Below, piece after piece: positions 24,566-32,868 of a DNA stretch of 64,000 bases (positions within the stretch are counted from its first letter, which is position 1; every line of letters begins with the position of its first letter). The translations under genes were made by a program, and so were the position numbers. The stretch comes from Anaerolinea thermolimosa. Lineage in GTDB: Bacteria; Chloroflexota; Anaerolineae; Anaerolineales; Anaerolineaceae. Location of the stretch: the NCBI RefSeq assembly GCF_001050195.2, contig NZ_DF967965.1, forward strand, positions 550,744-614,743, given 5' to 3'. The notes beneath the pieces are model-generated. The model was not told where the DNA came from and made no database searches. It saw only the letters and a list, made by a program, of their open reading frames with translations.

Positions 24566-25678
24566 GTGGTACCTCCGGATAAGGTCTACTGGGTGGGCTT
24601 CAACCAGGTGAGGGGAATCGGTGCAGTGCGCGTGCGGGCACTGCTCGATTATTTCGGCTCGCTTGAGGTGGCCTGGCAGGCGCCGCTGGAGGGGTTAATT
24701 GCAGCCGGGCTACCCCAGAAGGTGGCCGAAAACGTGCAGCTGGCGCGCGGCGGAGATGCCCTGGAGCGCGCCTGGCGTATCATCGAGGAAAAAAAGATTA
24801 CCGTGCTGACATGGGAGGATGACGCTTATCCGAAGCGCCTCCGGCAAATTGACCAGCCCCCACCTGTGTTGTATGTACGGGGTGAACTGCTTGAACAGGA
24901 TGCATGGGCGGTTGCAATTGTGGGTACGCGGCGTGTCACCGGTTATGGGCGCCAGGTGGCTGAAGAAATTGCAACGGTGCTGGCTCAGCACGGAATTACG
25001 GTGGTCAGTGGGCTGGCACGCGGGGTAGATGCGGTGGCTCATGAGGCGGCGCTGCGGGCCGGTGGCCGGACGATTGCCGTGCTGGGTAATGGGGTAGATC
25101 GGGTTTATCCGCCAGAGCATCTGAACCTTGCCAGGCGGATGATTGATCAGGGGGCCGTGATGAGCGATTATGCCCCCGGCGTACCGCCGGATGCGGTGAA
25201 TTTTCCTCCGCGTAATCGAATTATTTCAGGATTATCTCTGGCATCGGTAGTGGTGGAAGCTGGCGAAGAAAGCGGAGCGTTGATCACGGCGGCTTTTGCC
25301 GCTGACCAGGGGCGGGAAGTATTTGCCGTGCCCGGAAATATCACTTCGCCGCACAGCAAGGGTACCAATCGATTGATTCGAGATGGAGCGATTCCATTGC
25401 TCCAGCCTGAAGATATTTTAGAGGTGTTGCAACTGGGGAAAGCCCCCCAGCAGCAAGCCGCAAGGCAGGTGCTACCGGTGGATGAAACCGAGGCCAGCCT
25501 TTTACATGTTCTGGTGGATGAACCCCGTCATGTGGATGAAATTTGTGCCCTTAGCGGCTTGCCGGTGGATAAAGTCTCGGCAACTTTGGTGATGATGGAG
25601 TTAAAAGGTTTGGTTCGCAATCTGGGTGGAATGTGTTACAGCGCGGTAAGAGAAAACTCACCCGGTTATGGGAGGTGA
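24566..25678 (+). CDS. dprA: DNA-processing protein DprA
   Basis: A 370-residue DprA/Smf protein, which loads RecA on incoming single-stranded DNA during natural transformation. It has an N-terminal helix-hairpin-helix (about 10-60) and the extended Rossmann domain with VAIVGTRRVTGYGRQVAE, VVSGLARGVDAVAHEAAL, AVLGNGVDRVYPPEH, FPPRNRIISGLS and AFAADQGREVFAVPG. It ends in a winged-helix region (~300-365). It starts at GTG six bases after rimM without a clear ribosome-binding site, so translation is probably coupled. Other competence genes are not in the window. Confidence 0.95.
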   Translation: MVPPDKVYWVGFNQVRGIGAVRVRALLDYFGSLEVAWQAPLEGLIAAGLPQKVAENVQLARGGDALERAWRIIEEKKITVLTWEDDAYPKRLRQIDQPPPVLYVRGELLEQDAWAVAIVGTRRVTGYGRQVAEEIATVLAQHGITVVSGLARGVDAVAHEAALRAGGRTIAVLGNGVDRVYPPEHLNLARRMIDQGAVMSDYAPGVPPDAVNFPPRNRIISGLSLASVVVEAGEESGALITAAFAADQGREVFAVPGNITSPHSKGTNRLIRDGAIPLLQPEDILEVLQLGKAPQQQAARQVLPVDETEASLLHVLVDEPRHVDEICALSGLPVDKVSATLVMMELKGLVRNLGGMCYSAVRENSPGYGR

Positions 25679-25682
25679 TGGT

Positions 25683-26816
25683 ATGGACGATAACCATTTC
25701 TATGCAGTGATCATGGCTGGTGGAAGTGGAACCCGCCTCTGGCCGTTTTCACGGCGTGATCGCCCCAAACAAATGTTGCGCCTGGGTAGCGACCAGACTT
25801 TATTTCAACAGGCCGTCAACCGTTTGCTGGGGGTGATTCCTCTGGAGCGAATTTTAGTCGTCACAGTCGCAAGCCAGGCCGAGGCCCTCCATGCTCAGTT
25901 CCCCCTGATTCCGCCAGAAAATTTCCTCATCGAGCCGGCACCCCGGGGAACTGCCGCAGTCGTGGGGATGGCCGCTGTGGCGCTGCGTCACCGTGATCCT
26001 GAATCCACGATGGTGGTGGTGACGGCGGATCATTTAATCCGCAACCAGGATTATTTCCGGCAATTACTGAGGGGAGCGTATGATGTGGCGCAGCAGGGGT
26101 TCCTGGTGACGCTGGGGATTCAACCCACCTATCCTTCTTCGGGATATGGATATATCGAGTGCGGAGAGCCGCTTGGAATGTTCCAGGGATGTCTGGCCTA
26201 CCGGGCGGTGCGCTTCCTGGAAAAACCCTCGCCTGAACGCGCGGCTGAACTGGTAAGGCAAGGCAATTATGTGTGGAATTCGGGGATGTTTATCTGGAAG
26301 ACGGAGCGCATCTGGGAGGAATTTCACCGGCTGATGCCTGAACTGGCGCAAACCCTGGATGAGATTGATCGGAGCTGGAAGCCGCAGCCGTATCCTACAG
26401 TGGCTCAGGAAACCTGGTTGAGCATTCATCAGCAGACGATTGATTATGGTATTATGGAACGGGCCGATCAGGTGGCGGTTCTTCCGGCCCATGAGCTGGG
26501 ATGGAATGATGTTGGTGCCTGGGACTCGCTTTACGACGTGTTTGAAGAGAACGAGGCCGGTAATATCGTCGTCTCGGCGAATCACATTGGGCTCGATACC
26601 CACGGAACCCTGGTGGTTGCCGAGAAACCCGAACGCCTGATTGTAACGATTGGAGCATCGGACCTCATGGTGATTGAGACCGGAGATGTGCTTTTGATCT
26701 GTCAGCGGCATCAGGCGCAAAAGGTGCGCGACGTGGTGGAACTGTTGAAAAACGGGGGAAACACCCAGGCTCCGGGAGGAGAGACGCCGGGTGTGGACAC
26801 AGAGCGATACCTGTAA
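25683..26816 (+). CDS. Mannose-1-phosphate guanylyltransferase
   Basis: A 377-residue nucleotidyltransferase that should form GDP-mannose from mannose-1-phosphate and GTP. It has the signature VIMAGGSGTRLWPFSR and RPKQMLRLG, then TADHLI, YGYIECGE, FLEKPSPERA, YVWNSGMF and WNDVGAWDSL. It lacks the C-terminal cupin (isomerase) domain of bifunctional enzymes. I chose the ATG preceded by GGGAGGTGATGG, four bases after dprA. GDP-mannose would supply the mannosylation and glycosyl-transfer genes further right. Confidence 0.93.
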   Translation: MDDNHFYAVIMAGGSGTRLWPFSRRDRPKQMLRLGSDQTLFQQAVNRLLGVIPLERILVVTVASQAEALHAQFPLIPPENFLIEPAPRGTAAVVGMAAVALRHRDPESTMVVVTADHLIRNQDYFRQLLRGAYDVAQQGFLVTLGIQPTYPSSGYGYIECGEPLGMFQGCLAYRAVRFLEKPSPERAAELVRQGNYVWNSGMFIWKTERIWEEFHRLMPELAQTLDEIDRSWKPQPYPTVAQETWLSIHQQTIDYGIMERADQVAVLPAHELGWNDVGAWDSLYDVFEENEAGNIVVSANHIGLDTHGTLVVAEKPERLIVTIGASDLMVIETGDVLLICQRHQAQKVRDVVELLKNGGNTQAPGGETPGVDTERYL

Positions 26817-26863
26817 ATAGGGAGATTGCCCTGTGAATCCAATGGATGACAAGGAGTTTAACC

Positions 26864-29260
26864 GTGTTGGAAGCCTATTGTTTAAAGTGTAAAACCAAAC
26901 GGGAAATTCAGGATGCAGTGGCGGATTTTAACGCGGCAGGTGCTCCCATTACTCGGGGAGTTTGCTCCGTGTGTGGAACCCGGCTTTCTCGCCCGGGGAG
27001 GACGCCCGCTCACGATGGAATGACCCCACCCCGGGTGGAAAAGGAAGTGCGAGAAGTCTCCACGAACCAAAAGGAGCCCCGCAAGGGTGCCCGCAGCCAG
27101 GGGAACGGGCGAAACGGAGAGCCGAAAGAGCGCAAGGGGAAGCTGGTGATTGTAGAATCTCCGGCAAAGGCAAAAACGGTCGGGCAGTTTCTGGGAAAAG
27201 GGTATACCGTGCGTGCTTCGGTGGGGCATGTACGTGACCTGTTGCGCTCGCAGCTTTCGGTCGATGTGGAAAATAACTTCACCCCGAAATATCGGGTGCC
27301 GAATGAAAAACTCAAGGTGGTGAAGGAATTGAAAGCACTGGCCAGCCAGGCGGAGGAAATTTATCTGGCAACGGATCCTGACCGCGAAGGTGAAGCCATT
27401 GCCTGGCACCTGATGGAGGCCGCCGACATTGATGCCGACCGTTCCAGGCGGGTGGTTTTTCACGAGATCACCAAACCGGCGATTGATGATGCGTTCTCGC
27501 ATCCGCGAAAGATTGATATGCGCCTGGTCGACGCTCAACAAACCCGCCGGATACTGGACCGGCTGGTTGGGTACAGTATCAGTCCGTTACTGTGGGAAAA
27601 GGTCCGCAGTCGCCTTTCGGCAGGGCGGGTACAATCGGTCGCTCTTCGGCTGATTGTGGAGCGTGAGCGTGAGATTGAGGCGTTTATCCCTAAAGAGTAT
27701 TGGAGCATTGAGGCGGAACTGCGCCCGCAGGGAAGTCGGCAAACCTTCCGCGCGAAACTGGTGCGGGTGGATGATGAAGAGCCTGATCTGCCTGATGAAG
27801 CGGTCGTTCGTTCTCTGGTGGAAGACCTGGAACCCGCGGTTTATACCGTCACCCGGATTCGCCGGAGTGAACGGAAACGGAGGCCCTCAGCACCGTTCAT
27901 TACCAGCACCCTTCAACAGGAGGCATCTCGACGGCTGGGTTTCACCGCACGGCGCACGATGGCGCTGGCCCAACAATTGTATGAGGGATTGGATGTTGGG
28001 GAAGGAGGCACTACCGGCCTGATCACGTATATGCGTACCGATTCAACCAACATCTCAGATCTGGCGATGGAAGAGGTACGGGGGTTCATCGGGAAGACGT
28101 ATGGCAAAGATTTTCTGCCCGAAGCACCGGTGGTTTATCGCACGCGTGCCGTTTCAGCGCAGGAAGCGCATGAAGCCATCCGTCCAACCTCGGTTCTTCG
28201 CCTGCCAGAAAAGGTGAAGCCCTATTTAACCTCAGACCAGTTCCGGTTGTATCAGTTGATCTGGCAGCGGTTCGTAGCCTGCCAGATGGAATCAGCGGTT
28301 TACGATACACTTTCGGTAGAAGTAGAAGCACGCGGCCAGAGGCATCTCTATCTTTTCCGCGCCAGCGGCTCGACCCTCAAGTTCCCTGGTTTTCTGGTGG
28401 TGTATGAGGAAGCCAGGGATGAAGATCTGGCGCCAGAAGAAGAGACTTCTAACATGCGCATCCCGGCTCAGGTTGCAGAAGGGCAACAGCAGGAGCTGGT
28501 GCGGTTGATCCCCGAACAGCACTTTACTCAACCTCCGCCGCGTTATACTGAAGCCTCGCTTGTGCAGACGCTGGAAGAAAATGGAATCGGGCGCCCTTCG
28601 ACGTATGCTCCCATTCTATCGACCATTCAGGAACGCGGATATGTGGTGCGAGAGTCCAAACGTCTGTCCCCGACCGAAACAGGCATTCTGGTTAATGATC
28701 TGGTTGTGGAGCATTTTCCGGAGATTGTTGACCTGGGGTTCACGGCGCGCATGGAAAACGACCTGGATCTCATTGCCTCAGGTCACGAAGACTGGGTGGG
28801 GGTTTTGAGACGGTTTTATGACACCTTCTCACCCCAGGTAGAGAAAGCGCGCGCTGAAATGCCCGAACGCAAGGCTGACCTGGAGAAAGTGGGGCGTACC
28901 TGCCCCGAATGCGGACATGAGCTGGTCGTTCGCTGGGGGCGGTTTGGAAAATTCATCTCTTGCAGTAACTTTCCTGCGTGTAAGTACACAGAACCCTGGC
29001 TGGAAAAAATAGGGGTGGCCTGCCCGAAGTGCCATGGCGACCTTGTGGAGCGAAAAACCCGTAAAGGGCGAGTATTTTATGGGTGTGTGAATTACCCCCA
29101 GTGTGATTTCACGTCGTGGAAAAAGCCCCTCGCTACCCCCTGTCCGAGTTGCGGAGGGTTGCTGGTGCTGGCCAACAAACGAGAAGTGCAGTGCATCCAA
29201 TGCCAGGAGACTTTTCTGCTGGAGCAGGTGGCTGAGACCGTGACTTCCGAACCGTCTTGA
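26864..29260 (+). CDS. topA: DNA topoisomerase I with extra N-terminal zinc site
   Basis: A 798-residue type IA topoisomerase that relaxes negative supercoils. The chosen GTG follows AAGGAG; the frame continues six codons upstream without one. Residues 5-40 hold an unusual N-terminal zinc ribbon (C6xxC9 and C34xxC37, DUF5679-like) and a basic, low-complexity linker (~45-90) before the TOPRIM domain (KLVIVESPAKAKTV from ~92; DPDREGEAIAWHL). Active-site Tyr389 is in ITYMRTDSTN. Three C-terminal zinc ribbons follow (CPECGHE, CPKCHGD, CPSCGGL). Confidence 0.96.
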   Translation: MLEAYCLKCKTKREIQDAVADFNAAGAPITRGVCSVCGTRLSRPGRTPAHDGMTPPRVEKEVREVSTNQKEPRKGARSQGNGRNGEPKERKGKLVIVESPAKAKTVGQFLGKGYTVRASVGHVRDLLRSQLSVDVENNFTPKYRVPNEKLKVVKELKALASQAEEIYLATDPDREGEAIAWHLMEAADIDADRSRRVVFHEITKPAIDDAFSHPRKIDMRLVDAQQTRRILDRLVGYSISPLLWEKVRSRLSAGRVQSVALRLIVEREREIEAFIPKEYWSIEAELRPQGSRQTFRAKLVRVDDEEPDLPDEAVVRSLVEDLEPAVYTVTRIRRSERKRRPSAPFITSTLQQEASRRLGFTARRTMALAQQLYEGLDVGEGGTTGLITYMRTDSTNISDLAMEEVRGFIGKTYGKDFLPEAPVVYRTRAVSAQEAHEAIRPTSVLRLPEKVKPYLTSDQFRLYQLIWQRFVACQMESAVYDTLSVEVEARGQRHLYLFRASGSTLKFPGFLVVYEEARDEDLAPEEETSNMRIPAQVAEGQQQELVRLIPEQHFTQPPPRYTEASLVQTLEENGIGRPSTYAPILSTIQERGYVVRESKRLSPTETGILVNDLVVEHFPEIVDLGFTARMENDLDLIASGHEDWVGVLRRFYDTFSPQVEKARAEMPERKADLEKVGRTCPECGHELVVRWGRFGKFISCSNFPACKYTEPWLEKIGVACPKCHGDLVERKTRKGRVFYGCVNYPQCDFTSWKKPLATPCPSCGGLLVLANKREVQCIQCQETFLLEQVAETVTSEPS

Positions 29261-29273
29261 TGGCACTATCCTT

Positions 29274-29317
29274 GCAACTGCACCCGTTAATGTAATTGTT
29301 CGGGTTGCCGGAGTTGC
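29274..29317 (+). promoter_or_regulatory. Long bulged hairpin after topA
   Basis: GCAACTGCACCCG pairs with CGGG...TTGC and AGTTGC at the other end, giving about 13 pairs interrupted by small bulges around a 14-base loop. It lies 14 bases after the topA stop. No T-run follows, so it could be a weak terminator or RNA-stabilising end. Confidence 0.4.
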
Positions 29318-29342
29318 ATGAATCGAATGCCTGATCTACAAT
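29314..29342 (+). promoter_or_regulatory. Promoter for the two-TM hypothetical gene
   Basis: TTGCAT (29314-29319) and TACAAT (29337-29342) with a 17-base spacer; expected start near 29349. The -35 overlaps the right arm of the topA-trailing hairpin. Confidence 0.5.
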
Positions 29343-29397
29343 AAACACAAGATTAAAACTTCCGGTAACCAGCGATCCTACGCATGACAGGAGCGGA

Positions 29398-30450
29398 ATG
29401 ATGAATAACTGGCGTGAACTTATCAAACGGCCGCAAGTCCTTGCTGGAATAGCTTTTCTGGCGGGGGCGATTTTTGGTCTGGTCATCCTGGGCTGGTGGC
29501 TCTGGCCGGTTCAATGGACCGACGCTTCGGCGCGTGAACTGCGGGCTGATCTGCGGGAAGATTACCTCCGCATGGCGATCGATTCCTACTCCAAGAATCC
29601 CGACGCGGCACTGGCGAAAGCCCGCCTGGATGAACTGGGAGACAAGGCCAAAGAGGCGTTGGATGCAGTGAAGAAGAACAATGGTACACAAGATCCAGCC
29701 GTCATTGCTGAATTTGAGAAACTTTTATATGGTCAGGTAAGCGCTCCCGAAGGTCCCGCCGCTACTCAGACGCTGGCGGAGGGAGGTGTGGTGGCTACAA
29801 AAGAGCCTGCCGCCACCCCTGCTCCAGCGGGGCGCACCAGCCTGACCACCATCCTGGTCCTGTTATGCGTGCTGACCCTGGTGATTGCCGGGGTGCTGGT
29901 GTACCTGTTTGTGATCCGTAATCGGCAGGGGCAGGGTGCGGTCACCGCGGGGGCAACCATTCCCCGGAGTATGCGTTCAGCGCAGACTCAGGAATACTCC
30001 GAAGGAGGGGCTGAAGCCCCGGTGGTGCAGTATCTTTCCACCTACACGCTCGGAAATGATTTGTTTGACGACTCTTTCAGCATCGACTCGCCGACGGGCG
30101 AATTTCTGGGTGAGTGTGGTGTGGGTATTTCAGAAACCATTGGTGTGGGAGATCCCAAAAAGGTGACCGCTTTTGAAGTCTGGTTGTTTGATAAAAACGA
30201 CATCCAGACTGTGACCAAGGTGCTGATGAGCGCTCATGCCTTCAACGACCCGGTTATTTCACAGCGGTTGGCTTCCAAGGGTGAACCGGTTCTGGCTGAA
30301 CCCGGCAAGCGGATAACCCTCGAAACGGCCACACTTCAACTGGAGGCGCGCGTGGTTTCCATGAGTTATGGGCAGGGAGCGTTGCCAGCGGGGAGTTTCT
30401 TCGAACAGCTCACCCTGGAACTGGCTGTCTGGCCCAAACAGGCGATGTAG
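29398..30450 (+). CDS. Hypothetical two-TM protein with a beta-rich C-terminal domain
   Basis: A 350-residue membrane protein of no family I can name. One transmembrane helix lies near the N-terminus (~12-37), followed by a helical charged stretch (~40-110), an Ala/Pro/Thr-rich linker, a second helix (~142-165), and a ~185-residue domain rich in beta-strands (VVQYLSTYTLGNDLFDDSFS, GECGVGISETIGVGDPKKV). It starts at ATGATG after AGGAG, and has its own promoter and terminator. With two membrane passes, the C-terminal domain is on the same side as the N-terminus, probably cytoplasmic. Codon use and flanking signals support a real gene. Confidence 0.75.
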   Translation: MMNNWRELIKRPQVLAGIAFLAGAIFGLVILGWWLWPVQWTDASARELRADLREDYLRMAIDSYSKNPDAALAKARLDELGDKAKEALDAVKKNNGTQDPAVIAEFEKLLYGQVSAPEGPAATQTLAEGGVVATKEPAATPAPAGRTSLTTILVLLCVLTLVIAGVLVYLFVIRNRQGQGAVTAGATIPRSMRSAQTQEYSEGGAEAPVVQYLSTYTLGNDLFDDSFSIDSPTGEFLGECGVGISETIGVGDPKKVTAFEVWLFDKNDIQTVTKVLMSAHAFNDPVISQRLASKGEPVLAEPGKRITLETATLQLEARVVSMSYGQGALPAGSFFEQLTLELAVWPKQAM

Positions 30451-30473
30451 ACTCTACCGGAATTACAGGATAA

Positions 30474-30501
30474 AAAAACCGCCCTCGCGAGGGCGGTTTT
30501 T
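30474..30501. terminator. Strong bidirectional terminator
   Basis: A long perfect stem: an A-tract, ACCGCCCTCG, its complement CGAGGGCGGT, and a T-tract, with almost no loop. It lies between the convergent two-TM gene and greA and can end transcription from both sides. Confidence 0.9.
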
Positions 30502-30516
30502 GGGTTTTGGAAAGCC

Positions 30517-30984
30517 TCATTCTATTTTTAAGATGGTAAAAACGAACCTGCCATTGGGGGTCTCGGCTTCAAAGGTATCTCCTACACGTTTTCCAAGCAT
30601 GGCTTTCCCGATGGGCGATTCGTGGGAGATGCGGTTCTCCAGCGGGTTGGCTTCGCGAGGCCCGACCAGGTAAAACGTTTCGGGGGGAAATCCCTCTTCT
30701 TGAATGGTGACGGTGGAGCCAATGTTGACCACACCGTCTTTGCGGTCGATCTCATCGATCAGGGCGTAGTTGCTGAGAATCCGGGTCAGTTCTTGAATGC
30801 GACCCTCCAGAAAACCCTGTTCTTCTTTGGCGGCGATGTAATCGGCGTTTTCAGAGAGGTCTCCCTGTTGAATGGCGAAGCGAAGGCGTTTGGCCAGTTC
30901 TTCGCGCGCTGGCCCCTGGAGATATTCCAGCTCAGCCTTGAGTTTTGCAAGTCCTTCTGAAGTTAAATAATGTACATCAGACAT
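30517..30984 (-). CDS. greA: Transcription elongation factor GreA
   Basis: A 155-residue GreA of normal length. The N-terminal coiled coil shows YLTSEGLAKLKAELEYL and FAIQQGDLSENADYIAAKEE, with the acidic tip. The C-terminal domain includes VNIGSTVTIQEEG, YLVGPREANP and SHESPIGKAMLGK. GreA rescues backtracked RNA polymerase by stimulating transcript cleavage. I chose the ATG nine bases after GGAAGGG over one six codons upstream. It has its own promoter just inside the end of the ABC permease gene. Confidence 0.95.
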   Translation of the reverse strand: MSDVHYLTSEGLAKLKAELEYLQGPAREELAKRLRFAIQQGDLSENADYIAAKEEQGFLEGRIQELTRILSNYALIDEIDRKDGVVNIGSTVTIQEEGFPPETFYLVGPREANPLENRISHESPIGKAMLGKRVGDTFEAETPNGRFVFTILKIE

Positions 30985-31042
30985 ACCGGTTAACCCTTCC
31001 ATTGGTCATTCATAGGCATTGATTTTACCCCATAAATGAAAT

Positions 31043-31104
31043 TCAGGGATGCGCTGGAAAGGAACGCACCCCTGATTCTACAAAAGCTTCTGGATGAAGG
31101 TCAA
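31043..31104 (-). promoter_or_regulatory. greA promoter overlapping a terminator-like hairpin
   Basis: On the minus strand, TTGACC (31099-31104) and TAGAAT (31075-31080) are 18 bases apart; the -35 lies in the last codons of the ABC permease gene. An 11-pair stem (31065-31075 with 31043-31053, one G-U pair) begins at the end of the -10. Only transcripts reading through from the ABC operon can form the full stem, so it may terminate them. Confidence 0.5.
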
Positions 31105-31961
31105 TACTGCCCGACGGTGCCTTTCTGCCTGACGCGCCTTTCGAGGGCATAGAAGGCCCTCAACCCGATGAAGATCATCAGGAACATGGATACCACCAGA
31201 ATGATGATTTCAACGTTGAGGGGCAGCAGGGTACGCGTCTTCAGCAGCCATCCCCGAACTGCATCGAAGCCATAGGTTAAGGGGAGAATGAGCGAGACAG
31301 GCAGCAGCCATTTGGGTAATACGTTAACCGGAAAATTAGCGCCGGAGAGGATCTGTACGAGGAAGCTTCCCGAATCGACCAGAGTATTGGCTTCGCGCAA
31401 AATCATCACCAGCGCGGCAAAGGCGAAGCCAAAGCCGTAAAGGCCGATCAACAGGGGGATCACGGTGAGCACAGCGGCCAGCGCGTTGCCTGTGGGGTGA
31501 AAGCCCCAGATCAGAGAAGCCACCAGGATCATCCCCAGAGAAGTGAGGGTGGTGGTGGCCAGGTTGCTAAAGGTACGGCCGACCAGCATCAGAGGGCGCG
31601 GAAGAGGGGTCATCCAGTTGGCTTCGAGGACCCCGCCATCCATGTCCCACTTCAGAGAGTAGCCCATGCCCCAGAAGACTGCCATGATGAAGTTGGCCAG
31701 GGCAGTACCGAGAATGATATAGGACATGTAATCATCGGTACCGGCATAACCGGCAAATCCTTCAGCCTTTCCGTTAACACTGAAGGCCTGTCCCATAAAG
31801 TAAACCGGAGCCAGCCAGACGAGGGGTTGCAACAAGTCTGAGATGGCATTCAAGGGATAACGCCAGTGGTGTTTCCAGTTATTCAGGGTGATCATCCACA
31901 AAGCGCGAAGGTGAGATCCAAACGTAGGCCGGGAGAGCCCGAAAACGGGAGTGGTTTGCAT
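31101..31961 (-). CDS. ABC-2 type transporter permease (second)
   Basis: A 286-residue membrane protein with about six helices, of the ABC-2 (DrrB/ODR-like) family. Typical segments are WMTPLPRPLMLVGR, FAALVMILREANTLVDSG and ILSGANFPVNVLPKWLLPVS. It resembles the preceding permease (both have EANTxV and NWMTP segments), so the two are probably paired paralogues. I chose the ATG after AGGAGG, ten bases beyond the first permease stop. It works with the ATPase below to export a lipid, drug or polysaccharide precursor; the substrate is unknown. Confidence 0.87.
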   Translation of the reverse strand: MQTTPVFGLSRPTFGSHLRALWMITLNNWKHHWRYPLNAISDLLQPLVWLAPVYFMGQAFSVNGKAEGFAGYAGTDDYMSYIILGTALANFIMAVFWGMGYSLKWDMDGGVLEANWMTPLPRPLMLVGRTFSNLATTTLTSLGMILVASLIWGFHPTGNALAAVLTVIPLLIGLYGFGFAFAALVMILREANTLVDSGSFLVQILSGANFPVNVLPKWLLPVSLILPLTYGFDAVRGWLLKTRTLLPLNVEIIILVVSMFLMIFIGLRAFYALERRVRQKGTVGQY

Positions 31962-31971
31962 GGATGACCTC

Positions 31972-32856
31972 CTAGTATTGACCGAGTGCGCCTTTGAGCC
32001 GCGCACGACGTTCTATTTGAGAGAAAGTGAGGTAGCCAATCGTCAGCCAGAACGCACCATGAGCCAGCAGGAGCAGAACATCGGGGGCAACGACGGAAAG
32101 AGGAGCACGGTTAAGGGCAGCTGCCCGTGCCGCACGGATGATGAGTGTGGGAGGAAGCCACTGTGCCACAGTTTGCATCCAGGCGGGCATGACCGAGATT
32201 GGATACGTGATGCCGCAAAAGATCATCACTATTCCGCGCACCAGAAAAACAAAGGTATTGGCTTCGCGGGCGGTGATGACCAGGCTGGCAAAGGTGAAAC
32301 CCAGGCCATAGAGGGCGGGTATGGCTGCCAGGAAGACAATCAGCAGGCTGAGCAGGTTAGCCTCAAAGGTGAGATTGAAGAAAATCCTAAATTCGATCAC
32401 GGTAAAGATAAAGAACATGAGCATGGTGGCGGCGTGTACGGGGCCGGTTCCCACCAGGAAGAGAAAACGCGAAGTGGGGGTCATCCAGTTCGATTCGAGC
32501 GTCCCGCGCATTTGTTCTCCGCGCAGGGCAAAGCCCACGTTCCAGAGGAGGGTATTGGCCCACATCCAAACTGTGGTACCGACCACAATATAGCCCAGAA
32601 AATTTTCTGTACCGGCCACCTGTAAGAAGCGAGGAATGCCAGCTCCGCCCGGCCCGGCCAGGGCAAAAGAGCTGAAAATGTAAACGGCCGGAAAGAGAAT
32701 TGGCCAGATGATGAACGCGATGACCCAGGTGGGATAGCGGACAAAATGCAGCCATTCCCGCCAGATAATGGTATAAAAAGCCCGGATTTCGGCAATAAGG
32801 CTGGTGCGGCTGAGGGAAGCCTTCACCAGGCTGGGTTGGGAAGTGGCGATCTCCAT
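31972..32856 (-). CDS. ABC-2 type transporter permease (first)
   Basis: A 294-residue permease with about six transmembrane helices. Characteristic parts are FYTIIWREWLHFVRYPTWV near the N-terminus, NWMTPTSRFLFLVG, and FASLVITAREANTFVFLVRG in the middle. It probably forms a heterodimer with the following permease. It lies 12 bases after the ATPase gene and is preceded by AAAGGAGC, consistent with a three-gene operon read leftward from the AT-rich promoter region. Confidence 0.88.
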   Translation of the reverse strand: MEIATSQPSLVKASLSRTSLIAEIRAFYTIIWREWLHFVRYPTWVIAFIIWPILFPAVYIFSSFALAGPGGAGIPRFLQVAGTENFLGYIVVGTTVWMWANTLLWNVGFALRGEQMRGTLESNWMTPTSRFLFLVGTGPVHAATMLMFFIFTVIEFRIFFNLTFEANLLSLLIVFLAAIPALYGLGFTFASLVITAREANTFVFLVRGIVMIFCGITYPISVMPAWMQTVAQWLPPTLIIRAARAAALNRAPLSVVAPDVLLLLAHGAFWLTIGYLTFSQIERRARLKGALGQY

Positions 32857-32868
32857 GCGGTGCTCCTT

